DNA of 64,000 nt from DATFRY01 sp963764695 (GTDB lineage: Bacteria > Myxococcota_A > Polyangia > Haliangiales > Haliangiaceae). The position numbers and the translations under genes are program-made. Under the pieces are notes generated by a model. The model searched no databases. It saw only the letters and a program-made list of their open reading frames with translations, and was not told the DNA's origin. The stretch is taken from contig CAVXTW010000001.1 in NCBI GenBank assembly GCA_963764695.1, forward strand, positions 682,001 to 746,000. The letters are read 5' to 3'. Shown here one piece after another: positions 25,706 to 34,383 of this stretch. How positions within the stretch are numbered: position 1 is the stretch's first letter; the number at the start of each line of letters is the position of its first letter.

Positions 25706-26512
25706 TCAGCGCGGAGGCCCGCCGTCGGGCTTCTGCGCCTGCTTTTCCTGGCGCTCGCGCCAGAGACGGTCGAAGGTGTCGAGCAGCTTGTCGAGGTAGG
25801 GGTTGGCCTCGGCCGCGAGCTGCAGCTCGAGCGCCGCGGCCGAGCGGGCCAGGAAGCTCTTCTTGGCCTGCAGCTGCTGCTCGATGGTGTCGTCGACGAC
25901 CTGGACCGCCTCGAGCTCCTGGTTCTTGCTGAGCAGCCGGCGCACCATGCCACCGGTCACCGCGTCGGCCAGCTTGAGCGGAGCCTTGACGCCGGCGCGC
26001 GCGGCGCCCAGCGCGCCGCGGCGGAAGATGCGGCGGCCGAGCCCGCCCGGAGTCTCGGCGATGGCGCGCTCGATGAGGGCGCGCAGCTCGACGCCGGCCG
26101 GTCCGTCCAGGCCCATGCCGACGTGCAGGCGGGCGCAGTAGTGATCGAACAGCGAGCCGATGAGAAAGCCGCGCGCGGCGGCGTGGGCGCGCCGGGCCAC
26201 CAGGTAGACCAGCAGGATGCGGCGCCACTGCCGGGCCAGGACCCGGTAGAGCACCGTGCCGCCGGCGATCTCGGCCCAGTCGGGCGGCCGCTCCGCCCCG
26301 TCCGCCACCGCGGTGATCGCCTCCTCGGTGGCGTTGACCGAGCGTGACTCCGCGATCTTGCGGATCATGCCGCGCTGCACGCGCGACGCGAGCCAGTCCT
26401 CGACCAGCGGGAGGGGTATGCCGCCCGCCGCCGCCGCGACCACGGAGCGTCCGATGATGAGGCGCCGGTTGGCCGCCATGTAGGCCCGGTTGTGAGTGAG
26501 CTCGGCGGACAT
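25706..26512 (-). CDS. Conserved-looking hypothetical protein, possibly membrane-associated
   Basis: The 268-residue product starts at an ATG and contains RRLIIGRSVVAAAAGGIPLPLVEDWLASR near the N-terminus; this short hydrophobic Gly/Pro-containing segment recalls membrane-associating hairpins. The rest is helical and basic, ending in a charged tail rich in Gln, Lys and Glu (LWRERQEKQAQKPDGG) with coiled-coil character. I do not recognise a family. It lies just upstream of proB on the same strand and may share its transcript. There is no signal peptide. Confidence 0.6.
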   Translation of the reverse strand: MSAELTHNRAYMAANRRLIIGRSVVAAAAGGIPLPLVEDWLASRVQRGMIRKIAESRSVNATEEAITAVADGAERPPDWAEIAGGTVLYRVLARQWRRILLVYLVARRAHAAARGFLIGSLFDHYCARLHVGMGLDGPAGVELRALIERAIAETPGGLGRRIFRRGALGAARAGVKAPLKLADAVTGGMVRRLLSKNQELEAVQVVDDTIEQQLQAKKSFLARSAAALELQLAAEANPYLDKLLDTFDRLWRERQEKQAQKPDGGPPR

Positions 26513-26611
26513 CGATCAGGACTGTAACACCTGTTCAGCGTTCACACCGCCGAGGATGGACCCGGCCGGGGTGCGCTTGCGCTCGACGCCGCCAGCTCGA
26601 CGGTCCTCGGC

Positions 26612-27586
26612 CTACTGCCCCGGAGACGTCGCCTTGCCGCGCGCGGCCTTCGGCGCGATGCCTTCCAGCAGCGAGTCGCGCTCGTCGAGCTCGTGGCGCT
26701 GCTCGCCGTCGACGACGACCAGCTCGGGCGCGGGAGGAGCGACCTCCTCGACCGCGCCGAAGGTGCCCAGCTCGTGGCGAGCCTCGAGGGTCATCTCGAA
26801 GCTGCGGCCGTCGCGCTCGAAGGAGACGGCGCCCGTGATCGCGGCGCGCAGGAGGATGCCGGTCTTGTTGTCGAGCACGACCTCGCCGCTGGCGTCGCGC
26901 ACGACGGCGGACTCGCGCCACTTGCGCTGGGTGAGCGTCTGCCGGGGCGGCTTGCGCGGCTCGCGCGCGCGGCTGAGCTTGACCAGGCGGCCCTTGCGTC
27001 CAGCCACGGTCACCTCGCCGCCGTCGGCCAGCGCCACGCCGGGCGACAGCAGATCGAGCGTGGCGGCGACGGTGGCGAACACCTCGCTGCGGATGCGGGC
27101 CGGCTCGCCGTCGTCGGCCGGGCGGCGGCGGTGGAACTTGCCGTAGCGCGGGCGCTGGTACAGGAAGCCGCCGACGAAGTAGACGTCGCGGCCGTACTCC
27201 TTGGAGTTGTCGACCTGGGCGTGGAAGTTGCCCTTGGCGTCGAGCTCGATGCCCATCTCGTCCTCGATGACCTCGACGACGGCACCTTTCTCGTGCACCT
27301 CGGTGTGCGACTTGCCGGTGACGGTGTGCGGGCCGAGCAGCGCGCCGACCCGGGCGTGGTTGAGCGCGGCGGCGCGCATCAGCTCGGGCAGATCGCGCGT
27401 GGCGCGCGCGATGTCGACCGTCTCGGACGGGCGCTTGGGCTCGTGGACCAGTCCCGACAGCTCCTCGTCCGGCCGCCCTTCACCCGAGCCGCATGCGGCG
27501 AGCGCGGTGATCATCGCGGCGAGCGCGGGCGCGCGGAAAGGAACCGTTCGAGCGCGCCGCTGGGGTGCCTTGATGGCGTGGTCCAC
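26612..27586 (-). CDS. Hypothetical lipoprotein
   Basis: The 324-residue product has a basic N-terminus and a lipoprotein signal ending ITALAACGSGEG (lipobox LAAC). The mature part is soluble. It includes VYFVGGFLYQRPRYGKFHRR and NKTGILLRAAITGAVSFERDG, patterns reminiscent of outer-membrane lipoprotein carrier-type beta sheets, but not enough to assign a family. The C-terminus is charged and flexible. It is transcribed away from pilD; the divergent interval of about 56 bases must hold both promoters. Confidence 0.65.
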   Translation of the reverse strand: MDHAIKAPQRRARTVPFRAPALAAMITALAACGSGEGRPDEELSGLVHEPKRPSETVDIARATRDLPELMRAAALNHARVGALLGPHTVTGKSHTEVHEKGAVVEVIEDEMGIELDAKGNFHAQVDNSKEYGRDVYFVGGFLYQRPRYGKFHRRRPADDGEPARIRSEVFATVAATLDLLSPGVALADGGEVTVAGRKGRLVKLSRAREPRKPPRQTLTQRKWRESAVVRDASGEVVLDNKTGILLRAAITGAVSFERDGRSFEMTLEARHELGTFGAVEEVAPPAPELVVVDGEQRHELDERDSLLEGIAPKAARGKATSPGQ

Positions 27587-27642
27587 GCCGCACCTTCATA
27601 GCTTCCTCGACGTCGCCGGTCAACCGCGCTACCGTCGAGACG

Positions 27643-28611
27643 ATGCCGCAGCAGGCTCTCGAGCCCGCCTTGCTCGGATGGGCCGGCCACGCGATCGCAG
27701 CTGTGCTCGGCGCAATGTTCGGCAGCTTCGCCAACGTCTGCATCGTGCGCTGGCCGCCCACCGACGAGCACCCGAGCGGGCGCTCGGTGGTGCGGCCCGG
27801 CTCGCACTGTCCGCGCTGCGGCGCCGCGATCCGCTGGTACGACAACATCCCGATCGTCAGCTACTTCGCGCTGCGCGGTCGCTGCCGCAGCTGCGGCGGC
27901 GGCTTCTCGGCGCGCTACGCGCTGGTCGAGGCGGCCACCGCGATGCTGTTCTTCGCCGTCTACCACCTCCAGGTGGTGCTGCTGTTTCCGGACGAGCCGC
28001 TGCCGCTCCGGCTCACGCGCTTCGCCGTCGCCGCCGCGTTCGTGTTCGTGCTCGTCGTCATCTCCTTCATCGACCTCGACACGAAGCTCATCCTCAACCG
28101 CATCACCTATCCCGCGATCCCGATCTTCTGGGGCCTGGGGCTGCTCCTGCCCGAGCGCGCCTGGTACCAAGGCCTCGTCGGCGCGGCGGTCGGCTACGGC
28201 GTCATCCGCCTGGTCGCCGACGGCTACTACCTGCTCAGGCGGCGGCGCGGCCTCGGCTACGGCGACGGCAAGCTGCTGGCGATGGTGGGGGCCTACCTCG
28301 GCTGGCAGGCGGTGCTCACGGCGCTGTTCCTCGGCTCGCTGCTGGGCTCGGTCATCGGCGGCGTGTATCTGTTGCTGTCGCGATCGCGCGAGGACGAGCC
28401 GGCCCCCCTGGGAGCCCCCATGGCGTCACCCGACGCGGAATCCGGGGCGGCCCCGGGTGACACCGGCGAGCAGGAAGTGGCACAGGAGGACGAACCCGTG
28501 AAGCTGCGCCACGTCGAGATTCCGTTCGGACCGTTCCTCGCCGCGGCGTCGCTGGCGTACCTCTTCGTCGAGCCCTGGCTCCGGTTCCGCTTCTTTGTCC
28601 TGTATCATTGA
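27643..28611 (+). CDS. pilD: Prepilin peptidase / N-methyltransferase (A24 family)
   Basis: The 322-residue membrane protein has the PilD layout: an N-terminal membrane helix with GSFANVCIVRWP, a cytoplasmic zinc domain with two CxxC pairs (SHCPRCGA and GRCRSCGG), the first active-site Asp in SFIDLDTKLILN, and the second in GLGYGDGKLLAM. PilD cleaves and N-methylates type IV prepilins and type II secretion pseudopilins. An unusual hydrophilic insert rich in Glu, Pro and Ala (~residues 245-290) precedes a last membrane helix. The stop lies three bases before the GTG of the pseudokinase gene, so the two are probably co-transcribed. Confidence 0.93.
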   Translation: MPQQALEPALLGWAGHAIAAVLGAMFGSFANVCIVRWPPTDEHPSGRSVVRPGSHCPRCGAAIRWYDNIPIVSYFALRGRCRSCGGGFSARYALVEAATAMLFFAVYHLQVVLLFPDEPLPLRLTRFAVAAAFVFVLVVISFIDLDTKLILNRITYPAIPIFWGLGLLLPERAWYQGLVGAAVGYGVIRLVADGYYLLRRRRGLGYGDGKLLAMVGAYLGWQAVLTALFLGSLLGSVIGGVYLLLSRSREDEPAPLGAPMASPDAESGAAPGDTGEQEVAQEDEPVKLRHVEIPFGPFLAAASLAYLFVEPWLRFRFFVLYH

Positions 28612-28614
28612 TCA

Positions 28615-30711
28615 GTGGCCGAACGCTCCTTCGGGGGATACGCCTACCAGCAGCGTCTCGGGACGGGGGTTTTCGGGGAGATCTACCGGGCGCTGAGCGG
28701 GGCAGGCAAGGAGGCGCGGATCCTCCACGTGGACCCGCGCCTGGCCACCCAGCAGCCGTTCGTGCGCGCGCTGGTCCAGTTCGGCGAGCGGACGCTGCCG
28801 CTCGATCACCCGCGGGTCGTCGGGCTGCGCCAGGTCGGGCGCAGCGGAGACCACATGGTGGTGGTGACCGATCCGATCAGCGGGCCGGTCGCGGTGCGCG
28901 AGCTTTGCGCTCGGTGCGGGGGGGCGCTGCCGCTCGACATCGCGCTCGCCATCGGGCTGGGCGCGATCGAGGGGCTGGCCAGCGCCCACAGCCTGCGCGT
29001 GGTGCACGGGGCGGTACACCCGCGCAGCGTGCTGGTCGACTTCCACGGCGGCGTCATGCTGGCCGACTTCGGCGTGGCCTGGGCGCTGATCGCGACCGCC
29101 TCCGAGACCGGCGACGTGGCGCTGCTCCAGGAGCTGAGCGGATTTCTGGCTCCGGAGCTGGCGCTCGGCCAGCTGGCCAGCGAGGTGAGCGATGTCTACG
29201 CGGCCGGCGCGCTGCTGTTCCATCTGCTGAGCGGACACCCGCCGCCGGGCGAGCTGAACGCGCCGCCCGCGGTGAGTCGGGTCATCGGACGCGCCCTGGC
29301 GGTCGACCCGGGCGCGCGCCTCATCAACGCCAGCGAGCTCGAGGAGCTGCTCGAGGAGGCGATCGCGGCCGACATCTGCCCGGTGGCGCGCCCCGAGGAC
29401 GTGGCCGCGTTCGTGGCCGAGCGGCTTGCCTCGTCCGACGACGCGCTGCACAGCGACACCGAGGACCTGGTCGCCGGGCTTGTCGCGGAGACGACCGGCC
29501 GCTCCACCCGCGTCACCTCCGTCCTCGCCTCGCTCGAGATCGAGGCGCCGCGAGCCGAGCCGCCGGTGCGCGACCCCGAGGCGGACGTCGATCGCGAGCC
29601 GGCCGGCGACATGACCGAGGTGGATCCGCGCAATCCGCTGGTCGCCGACACCGATCTGACCGAGCTCCTGCGCCTGGCCGACGTGGACGCGATGAGCGCG
29701 CCCTTGCCCGGTGTCGATTCGCGGGCGTCGACGATGCCGCTGCACGGCGCGCTGCCCGGGGTGTCGAGAGCCGACCAGCAGGCCGCGCCCGTCGCCGCGA
29801 ATGCGGCGACTGCGGCCGGATTCGCGCCTGCGACCGGCGAGCTGTTCGACGACGCCGACAGCACGCCGCTTCCGCGGCCGGCTCCGCACCGACCCGGCTC
29901 GGTCACGCGCCACCTGGGCGCGATCGAGGCCGAGGGGGGCGTGGCGGCGCTGCGCCGGACGCTGCACATGCCGCGCCTCCTGTGGGCCGCGGTGATCGCG
30001 TTCGCCCTCGCCGCCCTCGGCATGGTGGTCTACACCCAGACCGACCTCTTCCATCCCGAGCGCCGGGCCGCCGAGCAGCGCGCCGCCGACCGGGCCGACA
30101 AGGACGCGCTGGCCCGCCACCAGGCGGCGCAGCCGGTCCCGGTCGAGCTGTCGATCATCTCCCCCGAGCCGGACGCCGCGGTGTGGCTCCTGCTCGGAAG
30201 CACGCCGCTCGACTCGCTGCCGATGTCCGCCGCGATGGTGCACGAGCTGCGCCTCGAGGCCGACGGCTACCGCCCCGCCGATGTGCGGGTGACCGGCTAC
30301 CAGTGGAAGGAGGACGGCGGCGTGCTGCGCGCAACCGTGACCGCCACCCTCGCGCCGGGTGCGCCGCGCGCGCCGGTGCCCGCGTTTCCGCCGGCCGGGG
30401 CAGGGGCGGCGCCGCCGCCGGGGCCGCGCGGTCGCGGCGTGGTGCACGTCGACTCCGACCCTCCCGGGGCTCAGGTGTGGTTGCTCATCGGCTTCACGCC
30501 GCGCGCAACCATCGCGGGTCTGGAAGCCGGAAGGGACTATCAGGTCAAGGTCTTGAAAGATGGCTTCCGCCCCGGTACCGCCGCCGTGCGCTCCGAGGAG
30601 TGGTACCTGTCCGGGCCGGGGGGACCCGTGAGCGAGAGCCTGGCCCGGGAGGTCACCCTGACGCGCGAACCGGATCGGCGATCCGGAAAGTCGCGCAAGC
30701 GGAAGCGGTAG
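28615..30711 (+). CDS. Degenerate protein kinase (pseudokinase) with transmembrane segment and PEGA domains
   Basis: The 698-residue protein has a bacterial Ser/Thr kinase fold at residues ~8-260 with lost catalytic residues. The ATP-binding Lys position reads EARILHV (Arg in place of Lys), and the catalytic loop, normally HRDLKPxN, reads HGAVHPRS, so Asp, Lys and Asn are gone; the DFG motif survives (ADFGVAW). A long linker, one membrane helix (~455-478, WAAVIAFALAALGMVVY) and two PEGA-like beta domains follow (DAAVWLLLGSTPLDSLP; GAQVWLLIGFTPRATIAGLE). It starts at GTG 28615, three bases after pilD. Topology suggests a cytoplasmic scaffold linked to an extracytoplasmic sensor. Confidence 0.82.
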   Translation: MAERSFGGYAYQQRLGTGVFGEIYRALSGAGKEARILHVDPRLATQQPFVRALVQFGERTLPLDHPRVVGLRQVGRSGDHMVVVTDPISGPVAVRELCARCGGALPLDIALAIGLGAIEGLASAHSLRVVHGAVHPRSVLVDFHGGVMLADFGVAWALIATASETGDVALLQELSGFLAPELALGQLASEVSDVYAAGALLFHLLSGHPPPGELNAPPAVSRVIGRALAVDPGARLINASELEELLEEAIAADICPVARPEDVAAFVAERLASSDDALHSDTEDLVAGLVAETTGRSTRVTSVLASLEIEAPRAEPPVRDPEADVDREPAGDMTEVDPRNPLVADTDLTELLRLADVDAMSAPLPGVDSRASTMPLHGALPGVSRADQQAAPVAANAATAAGFAPATGELFDDADSTPLPRPAPHRPGSVTRHLGAIEAEGGVAALRRTLHMPRLLWAAVIAFALAALGMVVYTQTDLFHPERRAAEQRAADRADKDALARHQAAQPVPVELSIISPEPDAAVWLLLGSTPLDSLPMSAAMVHELRLEADGYRPADVRVTGYQWKEDGGVLRATVTATLAPGAPRAPVPAFPPAGAGAAPPPGPRGRGVVHVDSDPPGAQVWLLIGFTPRATIAGLEAGRDYQVKVLKDGFRPGTAAVRSEEWYLSGPGGPVSESLAREVTLTREPDRRSGKSRKRKR

Positions 30712-30845
30712 GAGGCGGACGCCTCGCCTGCGGTGTGGGCGCCGTCCTCTCGCGCTCGTCGCCGCGTTCGCGGTTTTCGCTGGTGCTGGACCGCCGGGCC
30801 ACCCGGTTGGTATCGTGTCGAGAAGGGGGCCTTCGGGCGGGACGA

Positions 30846-32432
30846 GTGGAAGCGGTCATCGGCATTGACCTGGGAACCACCAACTCGGTGGTCGCGACCC
30901 TGCGCGACAACCGCGTGGAGGTGATCCCTGACGAGCGCGGCAACCGGCTGCACCCCTCGGTGGTGGGCTTCGTGCCGACCGGCGAGATCGTGGTCGGGTT
31001 CCCGGCGCGCGCGCGGCGCCACATCGATCCGCGCAACACCGTGTACTCGGCCAAGCGGCTCATCGGCCAGAGCATCCGCAACCCGATCGTCCGCCTGGCC
31101 ATGAGCACGCTCCCGTATCAGTGCGAGGAGGGGCCCAACGAGCAGCCGCTGATCGTGATCCGCGGCAAGCGCTACACCGTGCCCGAGATCTCGTCGTTCG
31201 TGCTCAGCCACCTCAAGCGCTGCGCCGAGGCTCACATGGGGGTGCCGGTCTCCAAGGCGGTCATCACCGTGCCGGCCAACTTCACCGACGCGCAGCGCCA
31301 GGCGACCAAGTACGCCGGCGAGCTGGCCGGCCTCAAGGTCATGCGCATCCTCAACGAGCCGACCGCGGCCGCGCTTGCCTACGGCTTCGGCCGCGCCCTC
31401 GACGCCAAGCTGGCCATCTACGACCTGGGCGGTGGCACCTTCGACGTCACCGTGCTGCAGATCCGCGACAAGATCTTCGAGGTCCTGGCCACCGGCGGCG
31501 ACTCGTTCCTGGGCGGCGACGACTTCGACCGCTCGCTGGTCAACCGGCTGGCCGGCGACTTCATGGAGCGCCAGCGCATCGACCTGCGCGACAACCTGGA
31601 GGCCTGGTCGCGCCTGACCACGGCGTGCGAGCAGATCAAGTGCGTGCTGTCGGACGAGGAGGCCGCCGCCGGCACCATCCACGACCTTGCCGTCGGGCAA
31701 GGCGGCCAGGCCATCGGGCTGGACTTCGACATCACCCGCGCCGAGTTCGAGACCATGATCGAGCCGTACATCGATCGCAGCGTGACCGGCTGCCAGGAGG
31801 TGCTGGTGTCGGCCGGCTTCGGCGCCACCATGCTGAGCGAGCTCATCCTGGTCGGCGGGTCGACCCGCGTGCCGCTGGTGCGGAACAAGGTCACCGACTA
31901 CTTCGGACGCAACCCGCAGACCCGCATCAACCCGGACGAGACGGTTGCCTACGGCGCGGCCCTGCAGGCGGCGGCGCTCATCTCCGGCGGGCTCGACCCG
32001 GCCAAGTTCTACTCGCTCCTGCTCGACGTGTGCCCGCGCGGGCTCGGTATCGCCGTGGCCGGCGGCTACAACGAGACCATCGTGGAGAAGAACACGCCGG
32101 TGCCGGTCGAGCGCACGCGCCGCTTCACCACCAGCAAGGACTTCCAGACCGAGGTGCACATCCAGGTGTCGCAGGGAGAGGCGCGGGTGTTCGCCGACAA
32201 CGAGCGGCTCGGCGTGCTGGTGCTGCACGGGCTGCCGCCCCGCGCGCGCGGCGAGACGATCATCGAGGTCACCTTCGTCATCGACGGCGACGGCATCCTC
32301 AGCGTGCGCGCCCGCGACAACGTCACCAACCAGGAGACCCGCGCCACCATGCAGGTGATCGGTGCTCCCATGCGCGACGAGGGAAGCGACAGCGGACCGG
32401 TCCCGGGTGAGGCGCTGCCGACCGCGCTGTGA
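30846..32432 (+). CDS. Hsp70/DnaK paralog lacking the C-terminal lid
   Basis: The 528-residue protein has a complete Hsp70 ATPase domain: IGIDLGTTNSVVATL, VITVPANFTDAQRQATKYAG, LNEPTAAALAYGFG, IYDLGGGTFDVTVL and LILVGGSTRVPLVR. A substrate-binding beta domain follows (TSKDFQTEVHIQVSQGE, VTFVIDGDGILSVRARD) and the protein ends ~30 residues later, so the helical lid and EEVD-like tail of DnaK (~640 residues) are missing. Catalytic motifs are intact, so ATP turnover is likely. I start at GTG 30846 just before VIGIDLG; the frame is open far upstream but only as a shadow of the pseudokinase. It precedes a J-protein gene by 10 bases. Confidence 0.88.
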   Translation: MEAVIGIDLGTTNSVVATLRDNRVEVIPDERGNRLHPSVVGFVPTGEIVVGFPARARRHIDPRNTVYSAKRLIGQSIRNPIVRLAMSTLPYQCEEGPNEQPLIVIRGKRYTVPEISSFVLSHLKRCAEAHMGVPVSKAVITVPANFTDAQRQATKYAGELAGLKVMRILNEPTAAALAYGFGRALDAKLAIYDLGGGTFDVTVLQIRDKIFEVLATGGDSFLGGDDFDRSLVNRLAGDFMERQRIDLRDNLEAWSRLTTACEQIKCVLSDEEAAAGTIHDLAVGQGGQAIGLDFDITRAEFETMIEPYIDRSVTGCQEVLVSAGFGATMLSELILVGGSTRVPLVRNKVTDYFGRNPQTRINPDETVAYGAALQAAALISGGLDPAKFYSLLLDVCPRGLGIAVAGGYNETIVEKNTPVPVERTRRFTTSKDFQTEVHIQVSQGEARVFADNERLGVLVLHGLPPRARGETIIEVTFVIDGDGILSVRARDNVTNQETRATMQVIGAPMRDEGSDSGPVPGEALPTAL

Positions 32433-32442
32433 GGCGAACACC

Positions 32443-32970
32443 ATGAGCACCGACCGCATGCGCGCCGCCATCGAGCAGTTCGTCGAGCGCGCCTACGCCG
32501 CGATGGACCAGACCGACTACTACCGGGTGCTGGGCATGTCGTCGGCGGCGACCGAGGCGGAGATCCGCGACGCCTACTACAAGCTGGCCGCCCGCCTGCA
32601 CCCGGACATCTACGGCGAGGCGGTGGACGACGCGTTCCACAAGCGCCTGACCACTGTCTTCTCGCGCGTGGTCGAGGCCTACCGGGTGCTGAGCGATCCG
32701 GCGCGCCGCCGCGAGTACGACAAGAGCCTGGCGGCCGGCAGCATGCGCCTGGCCCCGGGCACCAAGATCAAGCCCCGGGCCGAGGAGGGGGTGGCCGACG
32801 CGCATGCGCAGAAGTTCTACCTGCTGGCCAGGCAGGCGATGGACAGCGGCGACGCGCGCGGCGCGGTGATGAACCTGCGCATCGCGATGTCGACGGAGCC
32901 GGAGAACCCGATCCTGCGCGCCGCGCTGGCCCGGGCCGAGGCCATGCTGCCGGGAGGTCGGCACAAGTGA
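32443..32970 (+). CDS. J-domain co-chaperone with short helical tail
   Basis: The 175-residue protein has an almost N-terminal J-domain (DYYRVLGMSSAATEAEIRDA, residues ~25-85) with the essential HPD in ARLHPDIYG and the typical end VEAYRVLSDPARRREYDKSL. It lacks the Gly/Phe region, zinc fingers and C-terminal domains of true DnaJ. The tail (AQKFYLLARQAMDSGDARGA and on) looks like one or two TPR helices that could select clients. The ATG at 32443 has GAGG eight bases upstream, and the stop overlaps the next start in GTGA. Co-transcription with an Hsp70 implies it stimulates that ATPase. Confidence 0.88.
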   Translation: MSTDRMRAAIEQFVERAYAAMDQTDYYRVLGMSSAATEAEIRDAYYKLAARLHPDIYGEAVDDAFHKRLTTVFSRVVEAYRVLSDPARRREYDKSLAAGSMRLAPGTKIKPRAEEGVADAHAQKFYLLARQAMDSGDARGAVMNLRIAMSTEPENPILRAALARAEAMLPGGRHK

Positions 32971-34376
32971 AGCGCCGGGCCCCGCGCTCGCTCGTGCTCA
33001 AGTGCCCCACCTGGGACCATGTCGAGGCGTTCTACGCGCGCAAGGTCAAGGAGGGCGGCGAGCTGAGCGCGAAGGTGCCGTTCCAGCCGGAGGTGGGAGA
33101 GATCATCACGCTGGCCCTCGAGCTGCCGGACCAGCTGGTCATCGCGATCGACGCCGAGGTGGAGCAGGCGGTGCCGGCCAGCGACGGAAAGAAGTCGGCG
33201 GTGCGCCTGCGCGTTGTCGGGCTGACTGCCGCGGTCAGGCGCAGGCTCGAGGTGCTGGTCGCCGAGGCCCGCCGCGAGCGCGACGAGGCCGCGGCCGGCG
33301 CTCGCGCCGCGTCTGGCGCCCCGGCCGGCGGTGGGCGCACGCGCTCCGCGTCGATCACCCCCGCGCCGGCAGCCACCGGTGAGACGTTCCCGCCGCCGCC
33401 GCACCCGGTCGACGCGCCGGTGGACGAGCTTGTCGCGCCGCCGACCGCGCCATCGGCCGACCGGATGCCGGCCGACGCGCGCACGGTGTACGAGGCGCTG
33501 CGGGAGGACCTACAGCGCATGCGGGAGGCGCCGGCCCACGAGGTGCTCGGCGTGCACTGGTACGCCGCCGCGAGCGAGATCCGGCGCGCCTACTTCGAGC
33601 TGACCAAGCGGCTGCACCCGGACGCGTTCGCGCGCTACCGGTCGCCGGCCATCAAGCAGCTCGCCCGCGACGTGTTCATCCACGTCAACCGCGCCTACGA
33701 CCGGATGCGCGACGCGGCGGTGGCCAGCGGCAGCGCGATCGCGGCCGGCCCGGATCTTTTGCCGCACCGCGGCTGGCTCGCCCCGTTCGAGGATCTGGGC
33801 GACGTCGGCGGCCCCGAGTCGCTCGCGCCGCTGCACGTGCCGTCACCTCTCGTGGTGCCGAGCGCGACGCCGTGGCCGACCTTCTCGCCCGCCTCCGCGC
33901 CGCTCACCAGCGATGGCCTGTTCGAGGACATCCAGGAGGATGTGGACGAGAGCGCGGACGCGGCCCTGGTGGTGGAGGAGGGCAGCGTCACGCCCGCGCC
34001 GCCGCCGGCCGCCCGGCCCGCCGCCGATCCGGGCGGCAAGTCCTGGCGCGCGCCGACCAGCAGCGGCCCTCCGCGCCCGGCGGCCGAGGTCATGGCCGAG
34101 GCGCGCACCCTCATCGCGTCACGCGACTGGCCGCGCGCCAAGGAGATCCTGGCCGACTCGCTGCGCCGCGAGCCCCGCAACCGCGGCGCCCGTGCCCTCT
34201 ACCACCTCGCCTCGGCGGAGGCGCTGCTCGCCGAGGGCAAGGCAGTGGACGCCCGGACCCAGCTGGAGGTCGCGCTGGCCCACGACCCGGCCCTCGTGGA
34301 GGCCAGAGCCGCGATGGACAGGACCAGATCGGAGAGCCAGCGGAAGGCGGGCATCCTGCGCAGGCTGTTCAAGTGA
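32967..34376 (+). CDS. PilZ-like / J-domain / TPR fusion protein
   Basis: The 469-residue protein has three parts. Residues 1-105 resemble the PilZ-type domain described as a myxobacterial paralogous family (VEAFYARKVKEGGELSAKVP, PEVGEIITLALELPDQLVIA). Residues ~189-250 form a J-domain (AHEVLGVHWYAAASEIRRAY) with HPD intact in RLHPDAFARY. A Pro-rich, acidic linker follows, and residues ~375-465 hold TPR-like repeats (MAEARTLIASRDWPRAKEIL). PilZ domains often bind cyclic-di-GMP through RxxxR and D/NxSxxG motifs; I do not see a clean pair, so binding is doubtful. It overlaps the upstream J-protein gene by four bases and precedes the second Hsp70 gene. Confidence 0.82.
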   Translation: MKRRAPRSLVLKCPTWDHVEAFYARKVKEGGELSAKVPFQPEVGEIITLALELPDQLVIAIDAEVEQAVPASDGKKSAVRLRVVGLTAAVRRRLEVLVAEARRERDEAAAGARAASGAPAGGGRTRSASITPAPAATGETFPPPPHPVDAPVDELVAPPTAPSADRMPADARTVYEALREDLQRMREAPAHEVLGVHWYAAASEIRRAYFELTKRLHPDAFARYRSPAIKQLARDVFIHVNRAYDRMRDAAVASGSAIAAGPDLLPHRGWLAPFEDLGDVGGPESLAPLHVPSPLVVPSATPWPTFSPASAPLTSDGLFEDIQEDVDESADAALVVEEGSVTPAPPPAARPAADPGGKSWRAPTSSGPPRPAAEVMAEARTLIASRDWPRAKEILADSLRREPRNRGARALYHLASAEALLAEGKAVDARTQLEVALAHDPALVEARAAMDRTRSESQRKAGILRRLFK

Positions 34377-34383
34377 TGGTCGC

